From Kiritimatiellia bacterium (GTDB lineage: Bacteria; Verrucomicrobiota; Kiritimatiellia; JAAZAB01), in NCBI GenBank assembly GCA_028718125.1, contig JAQUMN010000014.1, positions 32,765 to 96,764 of the forward strand: DNA of 64,000 nucleotides, read 5' to 3'. Position numbers and translations under genes: made by a program. The notes under the pieces are model-generated. The model searched no databases. It was not told where the DNA came from and worked only from the letters and a program-made list of their open reading frames with translations. Numbering within the stretch: position 1 is the stretch's first letter; the number at the start of each line of letters is the position of its first letter. Below, one piece after another: positions 1 to 8,775 of this stretch.

Positions 1-3000
1 CGGCGCGCGCATGGATCTTGTCGCTGACCAGATGATGCAGCTTGCATATGTAAATAATGCCCACGGTCACCGGCTGCTCGAAAACTTCTCCCGTGCGCCC
101 ATCATGCAGCCAGGTCTTGCCCGATTCCGGCAACTCGGCTTCCTTCATTTTCTTGCTCAGATTGCTCTCGGAAATGCCGTCGAAAATCGGAGTGGTCACA
201 TGGATGCCCAACTTCTGGCAGACCCAACCCAACTGGGTTTCCAACAACTGGCCGACGTTCATGCGCGAAGGCACGCCCAGCGGGTTGAGCACAATATCCA
301 CCGGCGTGCCGTCCGGCAGGAACGGCATGTCCTCATCTTTCACAATGCGCGCCACGACACCTTTGTTGCCGTGGCGGCCGGACATCTTGTCGCCGACTTC
401 CAGGCGCTTCTTGCTGGCAATATAGACCTTGACCTGTTTAATAATGCCGTCTTCCGCGTGATCGCCGCTGGAGAGCCGGCTGAGCGCATCTTCCCTTTCC
501 CGCTCGATCTCCGCAAATTTACCCATATGTTCGTTGATGATCCCCTGGATGCGTTCCTGGATCGGGCTCGGATCGATCTCAATGTGTTCCCAGCCCGACG
601 CCAGTTTGCGCAACAGGAATTTTGTAATTTTGCGGTTGGCCGGAATGATGATCTCGCCCGTCTCCACGTTGACGACATCCAGCGGAATCTTTTCGCCCAG
701 GAGCACATTGCTGAGGGCATCGGTAAGCTGATCGGTGAGTTGCTGTTTCTTGGCCTTGTGCTCCTCCTCGATCTGCTTCATCTGCTGGCGCCGAGCCTTG
801 GAAGAAAGTTTTTCGCGGGTCACGCTCTGCTGGGACGAGGCGCTGACTTCCATAACGATGCCCGAGGTGCCGCTGGGCACGGTTAAAGATGTATCGCGCA
901 CGTCGGCCGCTTTCTCGCCGAAAATCGCCCGCAACAGCCGCTCTTCCGGGGCCAGCTCCGTCTCGCTCTTCGGCGTGACCTTGCCGACCAGAACAGTGCC
1001 CGGCTTGACTTCGGCGCCGACGCGGATCACGCCGTCATTACCGAGATCCCTGAGCGCCTCTTCGCCCACATTGGGAATGTCGCGGGTAATTTCCTCGGGG
1101 CCCAGCTTGGTGTCGCGGGCGCTGGCCTCAAACTTTTCAATATGGATCGAGGTAAAGACATCTTCGCGCACGACGCGTTCGCTGATCAGGATTGCGTCCT
1201 CAAAATTGTAGCCGCACCACGGCATGAAGGCCACCAGCACATTGCGGCCGATGGCCAGTTCACCGTCGTCCGTATTGGGGCCATCGGCCAGGACCATGCC
1301 GCGGGCTACACGCTGGCCCTGCTTGACGATCGGCTTCTGGTTCATGCAAGTGCCCGCGTTGGAACGCATGAACTTGCAGAGGTCATACACCTGTGTCGCG
1401 GCCTTGTCTTTTACGCCTTTTTTCTGGAGCTTGCCGTCCGGAGTGACGATTATCTTCGTGGCCGACACATAGGCCACTTTGCCCGGCTGCGTAGCCGAAA
1501 TCATGACGCGCGAATCCAGCGCCACGCGCCGTTCCAGCCCGGTACACACGAAGGGACTTTCGGACCGGATCAGCGGCACTGCCTGGCGCATCATGTTGGA
1601 GCCCATGAGCGCACGGTTGGCGTCGTCGTGCTCCAGGAACGGAATCAGGCCTGCGGCCACACTGACCACCTGCTTCGGAGAAGTATCCATGTATTGGACC
1701 GTGTCCTTGGGCTTCTCGAGAAACTCGCCACGATAGCGGACGGAGACGTTTTCCTCCTTGAACCGCCCTTTCTCGTCCATGGGCGCATTGGCCTGAGCAA
1801 TGACGTAATTCTCCTCCTTGTCGGCGGTCAGGTATTCCACTTTGGTGGTCACGCAGCCGTTTTCCACCTTGCGGTACGGCGTCTCGATAAAACCAAAATC
1901 GTTGACCCGCGCATAAGTGCTCAATGACGAGATCAGCCCGATGTTCGGGCCTTCCGGCGTTTCAATGGGACAGATGCGGCCATAGTGACTGCTGTGCACG
2001 TCACGGACTTCAAACCCGGCCCGTTCGCGGCTCAAGCCGCCGGGTCCCAGCGCGCTGAGACGGCGCTTATGGGTGAGCTCCGAGAGCGGGTTGGTCTGGT
2101 CCATGAACTGACTCAACTGGCTGCGCGCAAAGAAGTCATGCACCGAGGCCGACAGCGACTTGGGATTAATCAGCCGCTGGGGTGTTATTTTTTCAATGGC
2201 GGAATCCATAAACACCATGCGCTCGCGCAGGGTGCGCTGGGTGCGAGCCAGGCCAACCCGGCACTGGTTCTCCACGAGTTCCCCGACCGTGCGCAGGCGG
2301 CGACTGCCCAGATGGTCGATATCGTCCACCATGCCGTGTCCGCGCGACAGGTTGATCAGATAACGCAGCGCCTCCAGAAAGTCCTCGTTGTCCAGCATCC
2401 GCAGGTTCTTTTCTTTCTTCAGCCCCAGCTTCTGGTTGATCTTGTAGCGGCCTACGCGCCCAAGATCAAACCGACGCGGATCAAAAAACAGGTTCTTCAG
2501 CATCTGGCGGGCATTGTTAACGGTGGGCGGATCGCCGGGGCGAAGTTTTTTGAAAATGTCCTTGAGCGCCTCCTCCTCGGAATGGGTCGTATCCTTCTGG
2601 ATGTTGCGGAGGAAAAGACCCTCATCCCAAGAGACATCCACCACATCCACGGCCGTAAACTTGGCCGTGACCATCTGCTTGATCAGATTGCGTGTGACGG
2701 CGTCATAGCGGCGCCCCAGAATGGCCTGGGATTCGACGTCAATGATGTCTTCCTTGAGCACGCGATTGAGCAGTTTATCATCGGCAATCTCTCCGCTCAG
2801 ATTCAGTTTTTCAATCTTATAGAAGAGCCCCAGCAGTTCCTCGTCGGAACCGTAGCCAATGGCGCGCAGGAAGGTGGGCGCCATGAATTTGCGGCGGCGG
2901 TGCTGGCGATCCAGATAGATATGGATGATGCCGCCGGCGTCGAACTGCACTTCCACCCAGGAGCCGTGGTCCGGGATCAGCCGGAACGAATAGATCGTGG

Positions 3001-3454
3001 AACCGTTGGCGTGCAGGGCTTGTTCAAAACAGATTCCCGGCGACCGGTGCAACTGGCTTACCACCACGCGTTCGGCCCCGTTGACGACAAAACTGCCGCT
3101 CTCGGTCATGAGCGGGATCTCGCCCATGTAGATCACTTCCTCGCTCACTTCCTCGACGTTTTTCAGACGGAAAGTTACATGCAGGGGCGCAGCGTAGGTT
3201 TCTCCATCCTTGAGGCACTGATACGGGCTGTTCTTTGATTGGGCAAATTCGTATTTAACGAAATCGAGCACAAGCCGGTTATCGTAGCTCTCGATCGGGA
3301 AAACCTCTTTAAAAACCGCCTGTAGGCCCATCTCCTTGCGGTGATTGGGCGGCACATCCAATTGCAGAAAATCTTTATACGATTTAGCTTGTATATCTAT
3401 CAGATCCGGCGGCTCAATAACTTCCTTCAATTTGCCAAAATTAATGCGCTCCAT
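1..3454 (-). CDS. rpoB: RNA polymerase beta subunit (3' end outside window)
   Basis: This gene encodes the beta subunit of the core RNA polymerase, which forms one wall of the catalytic cleft and carries the rifampicin pocket. The reading frame starts with an ATG at 3454 (MERINFGKLKEVIEPPDLID) and stays open to base 1, giving about 1,151 residues, so the C-terminal part lies to the left. The rifampicin region is clear at about 2145-2040 (SQLSQFMDQTNPLSELTHKR and onward through RRLSALGPGG). The usual resistance positions carry wild-type residues (E. coli D516, H526, S531), while N518 is Thr here. PIETPEGPNIGL follows. It is the last visible gene of the secE-nusG-rplKAJL-rpoB block and sits 114 bases after rplL. 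Confidence 0.98.
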   Translation of the reverse strand, partial: MERINFGKLKEVIEPPDLIDIQAKSYKDFLQLDVPPNHRKEMGLQAVFKEVFPIESYDNRLVLDFVKYEFAQSKNSPYQCLKDGETYAAPLHVTFRLKNVEEVSEEVIYMGEIPLMTESGSFVVNGAERVVVSQLHRSPGICFEQALHANGSTIYSFRLIPDHGSWVEVQFDAGGIIHIYLDRQHRRRKFMAPTFLRAIGYGSDEELLGLFYKIEKLNLSGEIADDKLLNRVLKEDIIDVESQAILGRRYDAVTRNLIKQMVTAKFTAVDVVDVSWDEGLFLRNIQKDTTHSEEEALKDIFKKLRPGDPPTVNNARQMLKNLFFDPRRFDLGRVGRYKINQKLGLKKEKNLRMLDNEDFLEALRYLINLSRGHGMVDDIDHLGSRRLRTVGELVENQCRVGLARTQRTLRERMVFMDSAIEKITPQRLINPKSLSASVHDFFARSQLSQFMDQTNPLSELTHKRRLSALGPGGLSRERAGFEVRDVHSSHYGRICPIETPEGPNIGLISSLSTYARVNDFGFIETPYRKVENGCVTTKVEYLTADKEENYVIAQANAPMDEKGRFKEENVSVRYRGEFLEKPKDTVQYMDTSPKQVVSVAAGLIPFLEHDDANRALMGSNMMRQAVPLIRSESPFVCTGLERRVALDSRVMISATQPGKVAYVSATKIIVTPDGKLQKKGVKDKAATQVYDLCKFMRSNAGTCMNQKPIVKQGQRVARGMVLADGPNTDDGELAIGRNVLVAFMPWCGYNFEDAILISERVVREDVFTSIHIEKFEASARDTKLGPEEITRDIPNVGEEALRDLGNDGVIRVGAEVKPGTVLVGKVTPKSETELAPEERLLRAIFGEKAADVRDTSLTVPSGTSGIVMEVSASSQQSVTREKLSSKARRQQMKQIEEEHKAKKQQLTDQLTDALSNVLLGEKIPLDVVNVETGEIIIPANRKITKFLLRKLASGWEHIEIDPSPIQERIQGIINEHMGKFAEIEREREDALSRLSSGDHAEDGIIKQVKVYIASKKRLEVGDKMSGRHGNKGVVARIVKDEDMPFLPDGTPVDIVLNPLGVPSRMNVGQLLETQLGWVCQKLGIHVTTPIFDGISESNLSKKMKEAELPESGKTWLHDGRTGEVFEQPVTVGIIYICKLHHLVSDKIHARA

Positions 3455-3480
3455 TATTCAGCACCTTCCTTTTGACCCCA

Positions 3481-3502
3481 ACCCGCGCGTAAGCGCGCAG
3501 GT
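3481..3502 (-). promoter_or_regulatory. rplL-rpoB intercistronic hairpin
   Basis: On the minus strand a 9-bp stem with one G-T wobble and a 4-base loop lies between rplL and rpoB; the arms are 3481-3489 and 3494-3502. No T-run follows, so it is not a simple terminator. In E. coli the same gap holds an attenuator and RNase III site that sets the ratio of L7/L12 to RNA polymerase; a similar role here is inferred from position only. Confidence 0.4.
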
Positions 3503-3568
3503 CGGGCATGGTTGCGATTCTCATCCGCTCGATTTTCCTCACGAATGATAACCGCCAGCCAAAATCGC

Positions 3569-4018
3569 TTACTTGATTTCCACTTTGGCGCCGGCTTTTT
3601 CGAGCTGATCCTTCATTTTGGCGGCATCGTCCTTGGAAACGCCGTCTTTGACGGTCTTGGGCGCGCCTTCGACCAGGTCCTTGGATTCTTTCAGGCCCAG
3701 TCCGGTAATCGCCCGGATTTCCTTGATGACTTGGATTTTCTGCGCACCGACACTGGCCAAAACGACGGTAAATTCCGTCTTGGCTTCCGCCGCACCCGCA
3801 CCGCCCGCCGCGCCAGCCATGGCACCAGCCGGCATCGCCATCATCGGCGCCGACGCCGAGACGCCCAACCGCTGTTCCAAGGCCTTGACCAGCTGGGAAA
3901 GTTCCAGAACGCTGATTCCTTCAACCCAGCTGACAAATTCGGCCATTTTGCCTTCGATTTTGACTGCGGGGGGTTGTGCCGACGCTGTTGCATTTTCCGC
4001 TGTGACTGCTTCCGTCAT
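3569..4018 (-). CDS. rplL: 50S ribosomal protein L7/L12
   Basis: L7/L12 forms the ribosomal stalk that recruits translation GTPases. The product is 149 residues, longer than the usual 120-130, because of a roughly 20-residue Ala/Thr-rich N-terminal extension before the dimerisation domain. The Ala/Gly/Met-rich hinge is at about residues 57-77. The C-terminal domain carries the expected factor-binding helix ([20 protein letters not shown], then [16 protein letters not shown]). It lies between rplJ, 30 bases upstream, and rpoB. The extension could be trimmed if translation starts at an internal Met, but only the first ATG has a good upstream purine stretch (GGAGAGC). Confidence 0.97.
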   Translation of the reverse strand: MTEAVTAENATASAQPPAVKIEGKMAEFVSWVEGISVLELSQLVKALEQRLGVSASAPMMAMPAGAMAGAAGGAGAAEAKTEFTVVLASVGAQKIQVIKEIRAITGLGLKESKDLVEGAPKTVKDGVSKDDAAKMKDQLEKAGAKVEIK

Positions 4019-4048
4019 GGTATGCTCTCCTCTGCTACATGCTACCGC

Positions 4049-4570
4049 TTATTGCGGTTTTTCTTTTTTTTCCTGCACCGCTTTTAGGACATAGACCAGG
4101 CTGGCCGTTTTTTGTTTGAAGACGCCCGCCAACTGCATCATGGGCGCCGCAACAACTCCGACCAACATGCCGAACAAGACCGGCTTAGCCGGCAATTTGC
4201 TAAGCGTATCCACATCCGCCGGGCTCAGCACCCGGCCGTCCAAAAGTCCCCGTTTGATGGTCAACACACGCTGATCCTGCTGAAAGCCCGTCAGAACCTT
4301 GGCGGTTTCCACCACATCGCCGCTTCCGAAAACGATCGCCGTCGGCGACGTCAGCACGTCGGCCACCTGCACTCGGCGATTCTCAGGCAAAGCCAGCTTG
4401 AAAAAACTGTTCTTCACAATATTAAGACGTGCGCCGAACTTGGCCAACCGGCGGCGCAGTTCCTCGCCCTGGCGCACCTTCAGGCCGCTGTAATCCATCA
4501 GGATCACAAAAGAGGCCCGCTCCAGACCGGCACGGAGTTCATTGACGATGGCCTTTTTTTCCAACCTCAT
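4049..4570 (-). CDS. rplJ: 50S ribosomal protein L10
   Basis: L10 anchors the L7/L12 dimers to the ribosome and in many bacteria represses its own operon. The product begins MRLEKKAIVNELRAGLERAS and has the typical L10 fold sequence, including FVILMDYSGLKV and KNSFFKLAL. I chose the ATG at 4570 (173 residues) over the in-frame TTG at 4576 because AGGA lies at a suitable distance before it. It follows rplA by about 36 bases and precedes rplL. Confidence 0.96.
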   Translation of the reverse strand: MRLEKKAIVNELRAGLERASFVILMDYSGLKVRQGEELRRRLAKFGARLNIVKNSFFKLALPENRRVQVADVLTSPTAIVFGSGDVVETAKVLTGFQQDQRVLTIKRGLLDGRVLSPADVDTLSKLPAKPVLFGMLVGVVAAPMMQLAGVFKQKTASLVYVLKAVQEKKEKPQ

Positions 4571-4606
4571 AGCCAATTTCCTATACTTGCCCCGCGTCGC
4601 GCGGGA

Positions 4607-5305
4607 TTACTCGGATTTCAAGGTTTCGCGCACCTGGACCTGTAGTCCTACGCCCATCGTGGAACTGACAACACAACGTTTGATAAACGCACCTTTGGTG
4701 GCGGGCGGGCGGGCGGCCAGCACCGCGCTGATGATGGTCCGGGCGTTTTCGTTCAGTTTGGCGGCGTCAAAGGAAAGTTTGCCAAAGGGTACCATGACGT
4801 TGCCGTGCCGGTCCATTCTGAATTCCACGCGCCCAGCCTTGAACTGCTTAACCGCCGAAGCCAGATCATCGGTTACGGTGCCGGTCTTGGGGTTCGGCAT
4901 GAGCCCGCGGGGTCCCAGAAATTTACCCAGTTTACGGACCTCTTTCATGGCATCAGCCGTGGCAATGGCCACATCGAAATCGGTCCAGCCACCCTGTATT
5001 TTGGCAATGAGATCTTCGTAGCCGACGGTGTCGGCGCCGGCCGCGCGGGCGTCATCGGCGGCGGTGCCCGTGGCAAACACGAGGATACGCACGCGTTTGC
5101 CCGTGCCGTGGGGCAGGCTGACCGTACCGCGTACGGTCTGCTCTGATTTTTTAAAGTCTACTCCCAGCCGGAAGGCAATGTCCATGGTTTCATCGAATTT
5201 GACTGCCGGCTGCGTCTTGATGAACTCAATCGCTTCCGCCAGGTCACAGACCTTGGACGGGGATTTTGCCTTGATCGCCCGATATCGTTTTCCGTGCGTG
5301 GCCAT
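4607..5305 (-). CDS. rplA: 50S ribosomal protein L1
   Basis: L1 binds 23S rRNA at the mobile stalk near the E site and often represses its own operon. The 232-residue length is normal. Recognisable segments are AIEFIKTQPAVKFDETMDIA near the N terminus, FLGPRGLMPNPKTGTVT in the middle and the C-terminal VSSTMGVGLQVQ. Its ATG follows the rplK stop by only 2 bases, so the two are probably translationally coupled. Confidence 0.98.
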   Translation of the reverse strand: MATHGKRYRAIKAKSPSKVCDLAEAIEFIKTQPAVKFDETMDIAFRLGVDFKKSEQTVRGTVSLPHGTGKRVRILVFATGTAADDARAAGADTVGYEDLIAKIQGGWTDFDVAIATADAMKEVRKLGKFLGPRGLMPNPKTGTVTDDLASAVKQFKAGRVEFRMDRHGNVMVPFGKLSFDAAKLNENARTIISAVLAARPPATKGAFIKRCVVSSTMGVGLQVQVRETLKSE

Positions 5306-5307
5306 AG

Positions 5308-5733
5308 TTAATCCACCACTTCTATACCCATGCTCCGCGCCGTGCCTTCGATCTGGCGCATGGCCTGGGCTTCGTTGGTCGTGTTAAGGTCCTTGTGTTT
5401 CATCTTGACAATTTCGAGAATCTGGGCATGCGTAACTTTGCCTACTTTCTCGCGGTTCGGCACCCCCGAGCCCTTGGCCAGAGCTGCCTTTTGCTTGAGC
5501 AGGACGGCGGCCGGCGGGCTTTTGACAATGAAGGTAAACGACTTGTCCTGATAAACCGTAATTACGGCCGGCAGGATCAGTCCGCTCTGGCTCTGGGTGG
5601 CAGCGTTAAATTCCTTGCAGAAGGCCATGATATTGACCCCCTGCTGACCAAGGGCCGGGCCCACCGGCGGCGCCGGATTGGCCTGACCAGCGGGAATCTG
5701 CAACTTGATAATCGCCGTGACTTTCTTTGCCAT
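5308..5733 (-). CDS. rplK: 50S ribosomal protein L11
   Basis: L11 forms the GTPase-associated centre with 23S rRNA. The 141-residue product has the Pro-rich N-terminal segment [20 protein letters not shown] and the rRNA-binding C-terminal domain ending [12 protein letters not shown], both standard. It is first in the rplK-rplA-rplJ-rplL series, after nusG. Confidence 0.98.
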   Translation of the reverse strand: MAKKVTAIIKLQIPAGQANPAPPVGPALGQQGVNIMAFCKEFNAATQSQSGLILPAVITVYQDKSFTFIVKSPPAAVLLKQKAALAKGSGVPNREKVGKVTHAQILEIVKMKHKDLNTTNEAQAMRQIEGTARSMGIEVVD

Positions 5734-5809
5734 TTTCTACGCCTTTTTTATTTCCGTATCCTTACGCCCGCTGCATTCTTCATTCCGCCAAGCGGCATCC
5801 TGCATTTCT

Positions 5810-6358
5810 TCAGACGCGCTCCACTTGCCAGTATTCCAACTCCACCGGGGCCGTCCGGCCGAAGATCGCCACGGAAACTTTCAATTTACCGCGATCCGGA
5901 TCCACTTCCTCGATGACCCCGTTAAAATTCAGGAAAGGACCGTCGTTGATCTTGACTGTTTCGCCCGGCTCGAATTGAACCTTGGGCTTGACTTTCTCTT
6001 TTTTATCCTCGATTTGATAGACGATGGATTCGACTTCCTTCGGCCGCAGGGGTGTCGGCCGCTCGCCGCCAATAAACCCAATGACCCCCGGCGTGTCGTT
6101 AACATAATACCAGGCTCGCTCGTTAATCTTGCCGTCCTCTTTGTAGAGACCGATCTGGATCAGCACATAGCCCGGATAAAACATCCGGGTAGTCGTGCTC
6201 TTCTTGCCTTTCTTGACCTCGGACACTTTTTCGGAGGGAATCGAAACATCCCCGACGAGGTCGCTCATTTCCTCAGTCTTGATCCGGCGCAGGAGACTAT
6301 CCTGGACTTTCATCTCCTTGCCAGTGAGCGTATGAATCACAAACCATTGCTTTTCCAT
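5810..6358 (-). CDS. nusG: Transcription termination/antitermination factor NusG
   Basis: NusG bridges RNA polymerase to ribosomes or Rho and limits pausing. The 182-residue protein opens with KQWFVIHTLTGKEMKVQDSL (N-terminal NGN domain) and ends in a KOW domain (FEPGETVKINDGPFLNFNGV). YPGYVLIQI and NDTPGVIGFIGG are canonical. It follows secE by 28 bases, the conserved secE-nusG arrangement. Confidence 0.98.
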   Translation of the reverse strand: MEKQWFVIHTLTGKEMKVQDSLLRRIKTEEMSDLVGDVSIPSEKVSEVKKGKKSTTTRMFYPGYVLIQIGLYKEDGKINERAWYYVNDTPGVIGFIGGERPTPLRPKEVESIVYQIEDKKEKVKPKVQFEPGETVKINDGPFLNFNGVIEEVDPDRGKLKVSVAIFGRTAPVELEYWQVERV

Positions 6359-6386
6359 GCGTTTCCCCTGTCTTCCGCGCCGCCTA

Positions 6387-6587
6387 TTACAGAATCAGGT
6401 GCAAAATCCGCATCAGGACCAAATCGCTGAGCCCTACAAAAGCCCCCAGTACGATGACCGACATGATCACAACTAAAGTGGACTCCTGCAGTTCGGATCG
6501 CGTTGGCCAAGCTGATTTTTTCAGCTCAAGACCGACTTCATTGATAAAGCCGACCACCTTGATAATGAATGCCTGTATTTTATTCAC
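6387..6587 (-). CDS. secE: Preprotein translocase subunit SecE
   Basis: SecE clamps SecY in the Sec translocon. This is the short 66-residue form with one membrane segment near the C terminus (VVIMSVIVLGAFVGLSDLVL). The conserved amphipathic helix contains VGLELKKSAWPTRSELQEST. Its position between tRNA-Trp and nusG is the common bacterial order. Confidence 0.95.
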   Translation of the reverse strand: MNKIQAFIIKVVGFINEVGLELKKSAWPTRSELQESTLVVIMSVIVLGAFVGLSDLVLMRILHLIL

Positions 6588-6731
6588 AGCGCCATGGTCC
6601 TATGCTGGTTGGTCATCAATCCACGCGCCCGTGCTGAATGCGCCAGTTCCTAATTCCTTGCTTGGCTTTCTCAAAAACGCAAATCCCTGGCCTCCCTTAT
6701 GAGTAACCCGCAAAGGCGCGTGAGCCCATGG

Positions 6732-6804
6732 CAGGGGAGGGGGGATTTGAACCCTCAACACCCGGTTTTGGAGACCGGTACTCTGCCAATTGAGCTACTC
6801 CCCT
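6732..6804 (-). tRNA. tRNA-Trp (anticodon CCA)
   Basis: A full cloverleaf is readable on the minus strand: 7-bp acceptor stem AGGGGAG/CTCCCCT, D-arm TAGCTCAATTGGCAGAG, anticodon stem CCGGT/ACCGG with loop CTCCAAA giving anticodon CCA, and T-loop TTCAAAT. The discriminator base is G, as expected for bacterial tRNA-Trp. It lies between rpmG and secE, a frequent bacterial arrangement. Confidence 0.97.
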
Positions 6805-6817
6805 ATCCAAAGGAGGA

Positions 6818-6970
6818 TTACCGAATCTCGCGATGCACGGTATGCTTGCGCTCAAACCGGCAATATTTTTTCAGTTCAATTCTGTCCGGCGTCAGTTTCT
6901 TATCCTTCGTCGTCGTATAGTTCCGGCGCTTGCATGCGCTACAGGCTAAGGTAATGATTTCTCGTACCAT
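6818..6970 (-). CDS. rpmG: 50S ribosomal protein L33
   Basis: L33 is a small 50S protein. The 50-residue product starts [20 protein letters not shown] at the ATG at 6970 and ends HTVHREIR. The zinc-type L33 has two CxxC pairs. Here the first pair is intact (C10, C13) but the second reads C37-R-F-E40, so the fourth zinc ligand position is Glu. The gene sits between tuf and tRNA-Trp, which supports the assignment despite its size. Confidence 0.93.
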   Translation of the reverse strand: MVREIITLACSACKRRNYTTTKDKKLTPDRIELKKYCRFERKHTVHREIR

Positions 6971-7018
6971 GGCTGCTCATGCTTTCGTTCTTGGCGTTGA
7001 CCGTTTCGCTCGGGCGTC

Positions 7019-8227
7019 TCAGGCAATAATTTCCGTCACCTGGCCCGCGCCCACCGTGCGGCCACCTTCGCGAATGGCAAAGCGCACGCCTTTTTCCATG
7101 GCGATCGGGGCAATCAGTTTCACTTCGATTTCGACGTTGTCGCCCGGCATGACCATTTCCACGCCCTTTGGCAGGGTAACGGCGCCAGTGACGTCCGTGG
7201 TACGGAAATAAAACTGCGGCCGGTAACCGTTGAAAAACGACGTGTGCCGTCCACCTTCATCCTTGGTCAGGACGTACATCTGCCCCTTGAAATGAGCATG
7301 CGGCTTGATTGAACCCGGCTTGGCCAGAACCTGGCCGCGCTGGACATCCTCTTTTTTTGTGCCCCGCAACAGACAGCCGACATTGTCGCCGGCACGCCCC
7401 TCGTCCAACAGTTTGCGGAACATCTCCACGCCCGTGACAACGGTCTTTTGCGTGTCTTTGAGACCGACGATTTCGACTTCGTCGCTGACCTTGATGATGC
7501 CGCGCTCGATACGGCCGGTCACCACTGTGCCGCGACCTTCAATGGAGAACACGTCCTCGATCGGCATCAGGAACGCCTGGTCCGTGATGCGGGTCGGTTC
7601 CGGAATGTAACTATCCAAGGCTTCCATCAAATCCTGGATGCACTTGGCGTCCGGATCGTCCGGCTTGGTCACGTTCATAGCTTTCAGCGCACAGCCGCGG
7701 ATGATCGGCGTCTTGTCGCCGGGGAACTGGTACTTGGTAAGCAGGTCGCGGATTTCCAGCTCGACCAGGTCAAGCAATTCAGGATCGTCCACCGTGTCCA
7801 CCTTGTTCAGAAACACAACGATGGAAGGCACGCCCACCTGGCGGGCCAGCAGGATGTGCTCGCGCGTCTGCGGCATGGGTCCATCCGAAGCGCTTACCAC
7901 TACAATCGCGCCATCCATCTGGGCGGCTCCGGTAACCATGTTCTTTACATAGTCGGCATGGCCGGGGCAATCCACGTGAGCATAGTGACGCTTCTCGGAC
8001 TGGTATTCCACATGCGAGGTCGCAATCGTCAGGATCTTGGTCGGATCGCGGCGTCCCTGCGATTCGGAAGCTTTCGCCACCTGGTCGTACGAAATGAAGT
8101 TGCTCATCCCCTTCAGGGACTGCACCTTGGTAATGGCGGCCGTTAAGGTCGTCTTGCCATGGTCCACATGGCCGATGGTGCCGACATTGACATGCGGTTT
8201 CGTGCGTTCAAATTTTTCTTTTGCCAT
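7019..8227 (-). CDS. tuf: Elongation factor Tu
   Basis: EF-Tu carries aminoacyl-tRNA to the ribosomal A site as a GTP complex. The 402-residue protein has the P loop (GHVDHGKT, 19-26), DCPGH (87-91) and NKVD. The GTP-binding switch I is unusual: where the family has RGITI, this protein has KILTI at 64-68 within a longer Ser/Arg-rich loop, although the Mg-binding Thr (T67) is kept. The guanine-binding GSALKAL motif reads GCALKAM. Domains II and III are ordinary ([20 protein letters not shown] near the C terminus). It follows tRNA-Thr and precedes rpmG. Confidence 0.97.
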   Translation of the reverse strand: MAKEKFERTKPHVNVGTIGHVDHGKTTLTAAITKVQSLKGMSNFISYDQVAKASESQGRRDPTKILTIATSHVEYQSEKRHYAHVDCPGHADYVKNMVTGAAQMDGAIVVVSASDGPMPQTREHILLARQVGVPSIVVFLNKVDTVDDPELLDLVELEIRDLLTKYQFPGDKTPIIRGCALKAMNVTKPDDPDAKCIQDLMEALDSYIPEPTRITDQAFLMPIEDVFSIEGRGTVVTGRIERGIIKVSDEVEIVGLKDTQKTVVTGVEMFRKLLDEGRAGDNVGCLLRGTKKEDVQRGQVLAKPGSIKPHAHFKGQMYVLTKDEGGRHTSFFNGYRPQFYFRTTDVTGAVTLPKGVEMVMPGDNVEIEVKLIAPIAMEKGVRFAIREGGRTVGAGQVTEIIA

Positions 8228-8272
8228 TGCGCGCCTCCTTCAATTTGCCCTGCATTTTTTACTGCCATCCAG

Positions 8273-8345
8273 AGCCCACGAACGGAATCGAACCGTTGAC
8301 CTCATCCTTACCAAGGACGTGCTCTTCCAACTGAGCTACGTGGGC
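8273..8345 (-). tRNA. tRNA-Thr (anticodon GGT)
   Basis: The minus strand gives a complete cloverleaf: acceptor stem GCCCACG/CGTGGGC, D-arm TAGCTCAGTTGGAAGAGC, anticodon stem CGTCC/GGATG with loop TTGGTAA (anticodon GGT) and T-loop TTCGATT. It lies 45 bases upstream of tuf and is probably co-transcribed with it, as in many bacteria. Confidence 0.97.
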
Positions 8346-8513
8346 CAACACTTCGCTCCCCGCGAGCCCAAACCAAAAAACGCAACAAATCCCCTGTCCT
8401 CATTCCCTCATAGTTAAAATCAGGTTGTGAGGTCCACGAGCCGCCACGGTCTTTACTGCCGCAAGCGTAATTATATACTGCTAGAACCAGAAAGTTATGA
8501 CAAACGAAAAAGT

Positions 8514-8541
8514 AATTTAACAAAAACTTGATAGGTGTCAA
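8514..8541 (-). promoter_or_regulatory. Promoter of the tRNA-Thr-tuf-rpmG operon
   Basis: On the minus strand a perfect -35 box TTGACA (8536-8541) is followed after 16 bases by TAAATT (8514-8519). The flanks are strongly A/T-rich (runs of T and A at 8548-8575), resembling an UP element. A second TATAAT-like box lies at 8470-8475, without a clear -35. The location, upstream of a stable-RNA and ribosomal operon, fits a strong promoter. Confidence 0.6.
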
Positions 8542-8775
8542 CAGGTTTTTTACGTTTTTTTAAAAAAAATTTTACGGGCATTGGCCATCATGCTAAATGC
8601 AAAGGGCGCAGTTTGTTATGGCTGCAATTTATCATGGACAAACCGCGCGAATTATGGCAGACACGTTTCAAGTGATTCGCCAGGTATTGTTTGCGCGCCG
8701 GGTTTTTTACCGCCTTCAACGGGAACGAATCGAAACCGTCGCCAGCGCAACGCGTTGAACAAAGGAGTGTGCACT
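8542..8775. other. Divergent intergenic region before lemA
   Basis: This region lies between the tuf promoter and lemA. The left end is an A/T-rich tract and the right end carries the lemA ribosome-binding site (AAAGGAG, 8761-8767). The frame is open upstream of lemA from 8581, but the extra residues look like non-coding translation. I see no RNA gene or clear plus-strand promoter. Confidence 0.4.

Noticed and set aside
1142..3238. Long open frames on the plus strand across rpoB (261 and 417 codons)
   Set aside because: They are antisense to a clear rpoB frame, and their products lack domains and have His/Gln-rich composition typical of shadow frames.
8581..8775. Upstream extension of LemA to the first open codon
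   Set aside because: The extra residues do not fit the family, and AAAGGAG sits right before the ATG at 8776.
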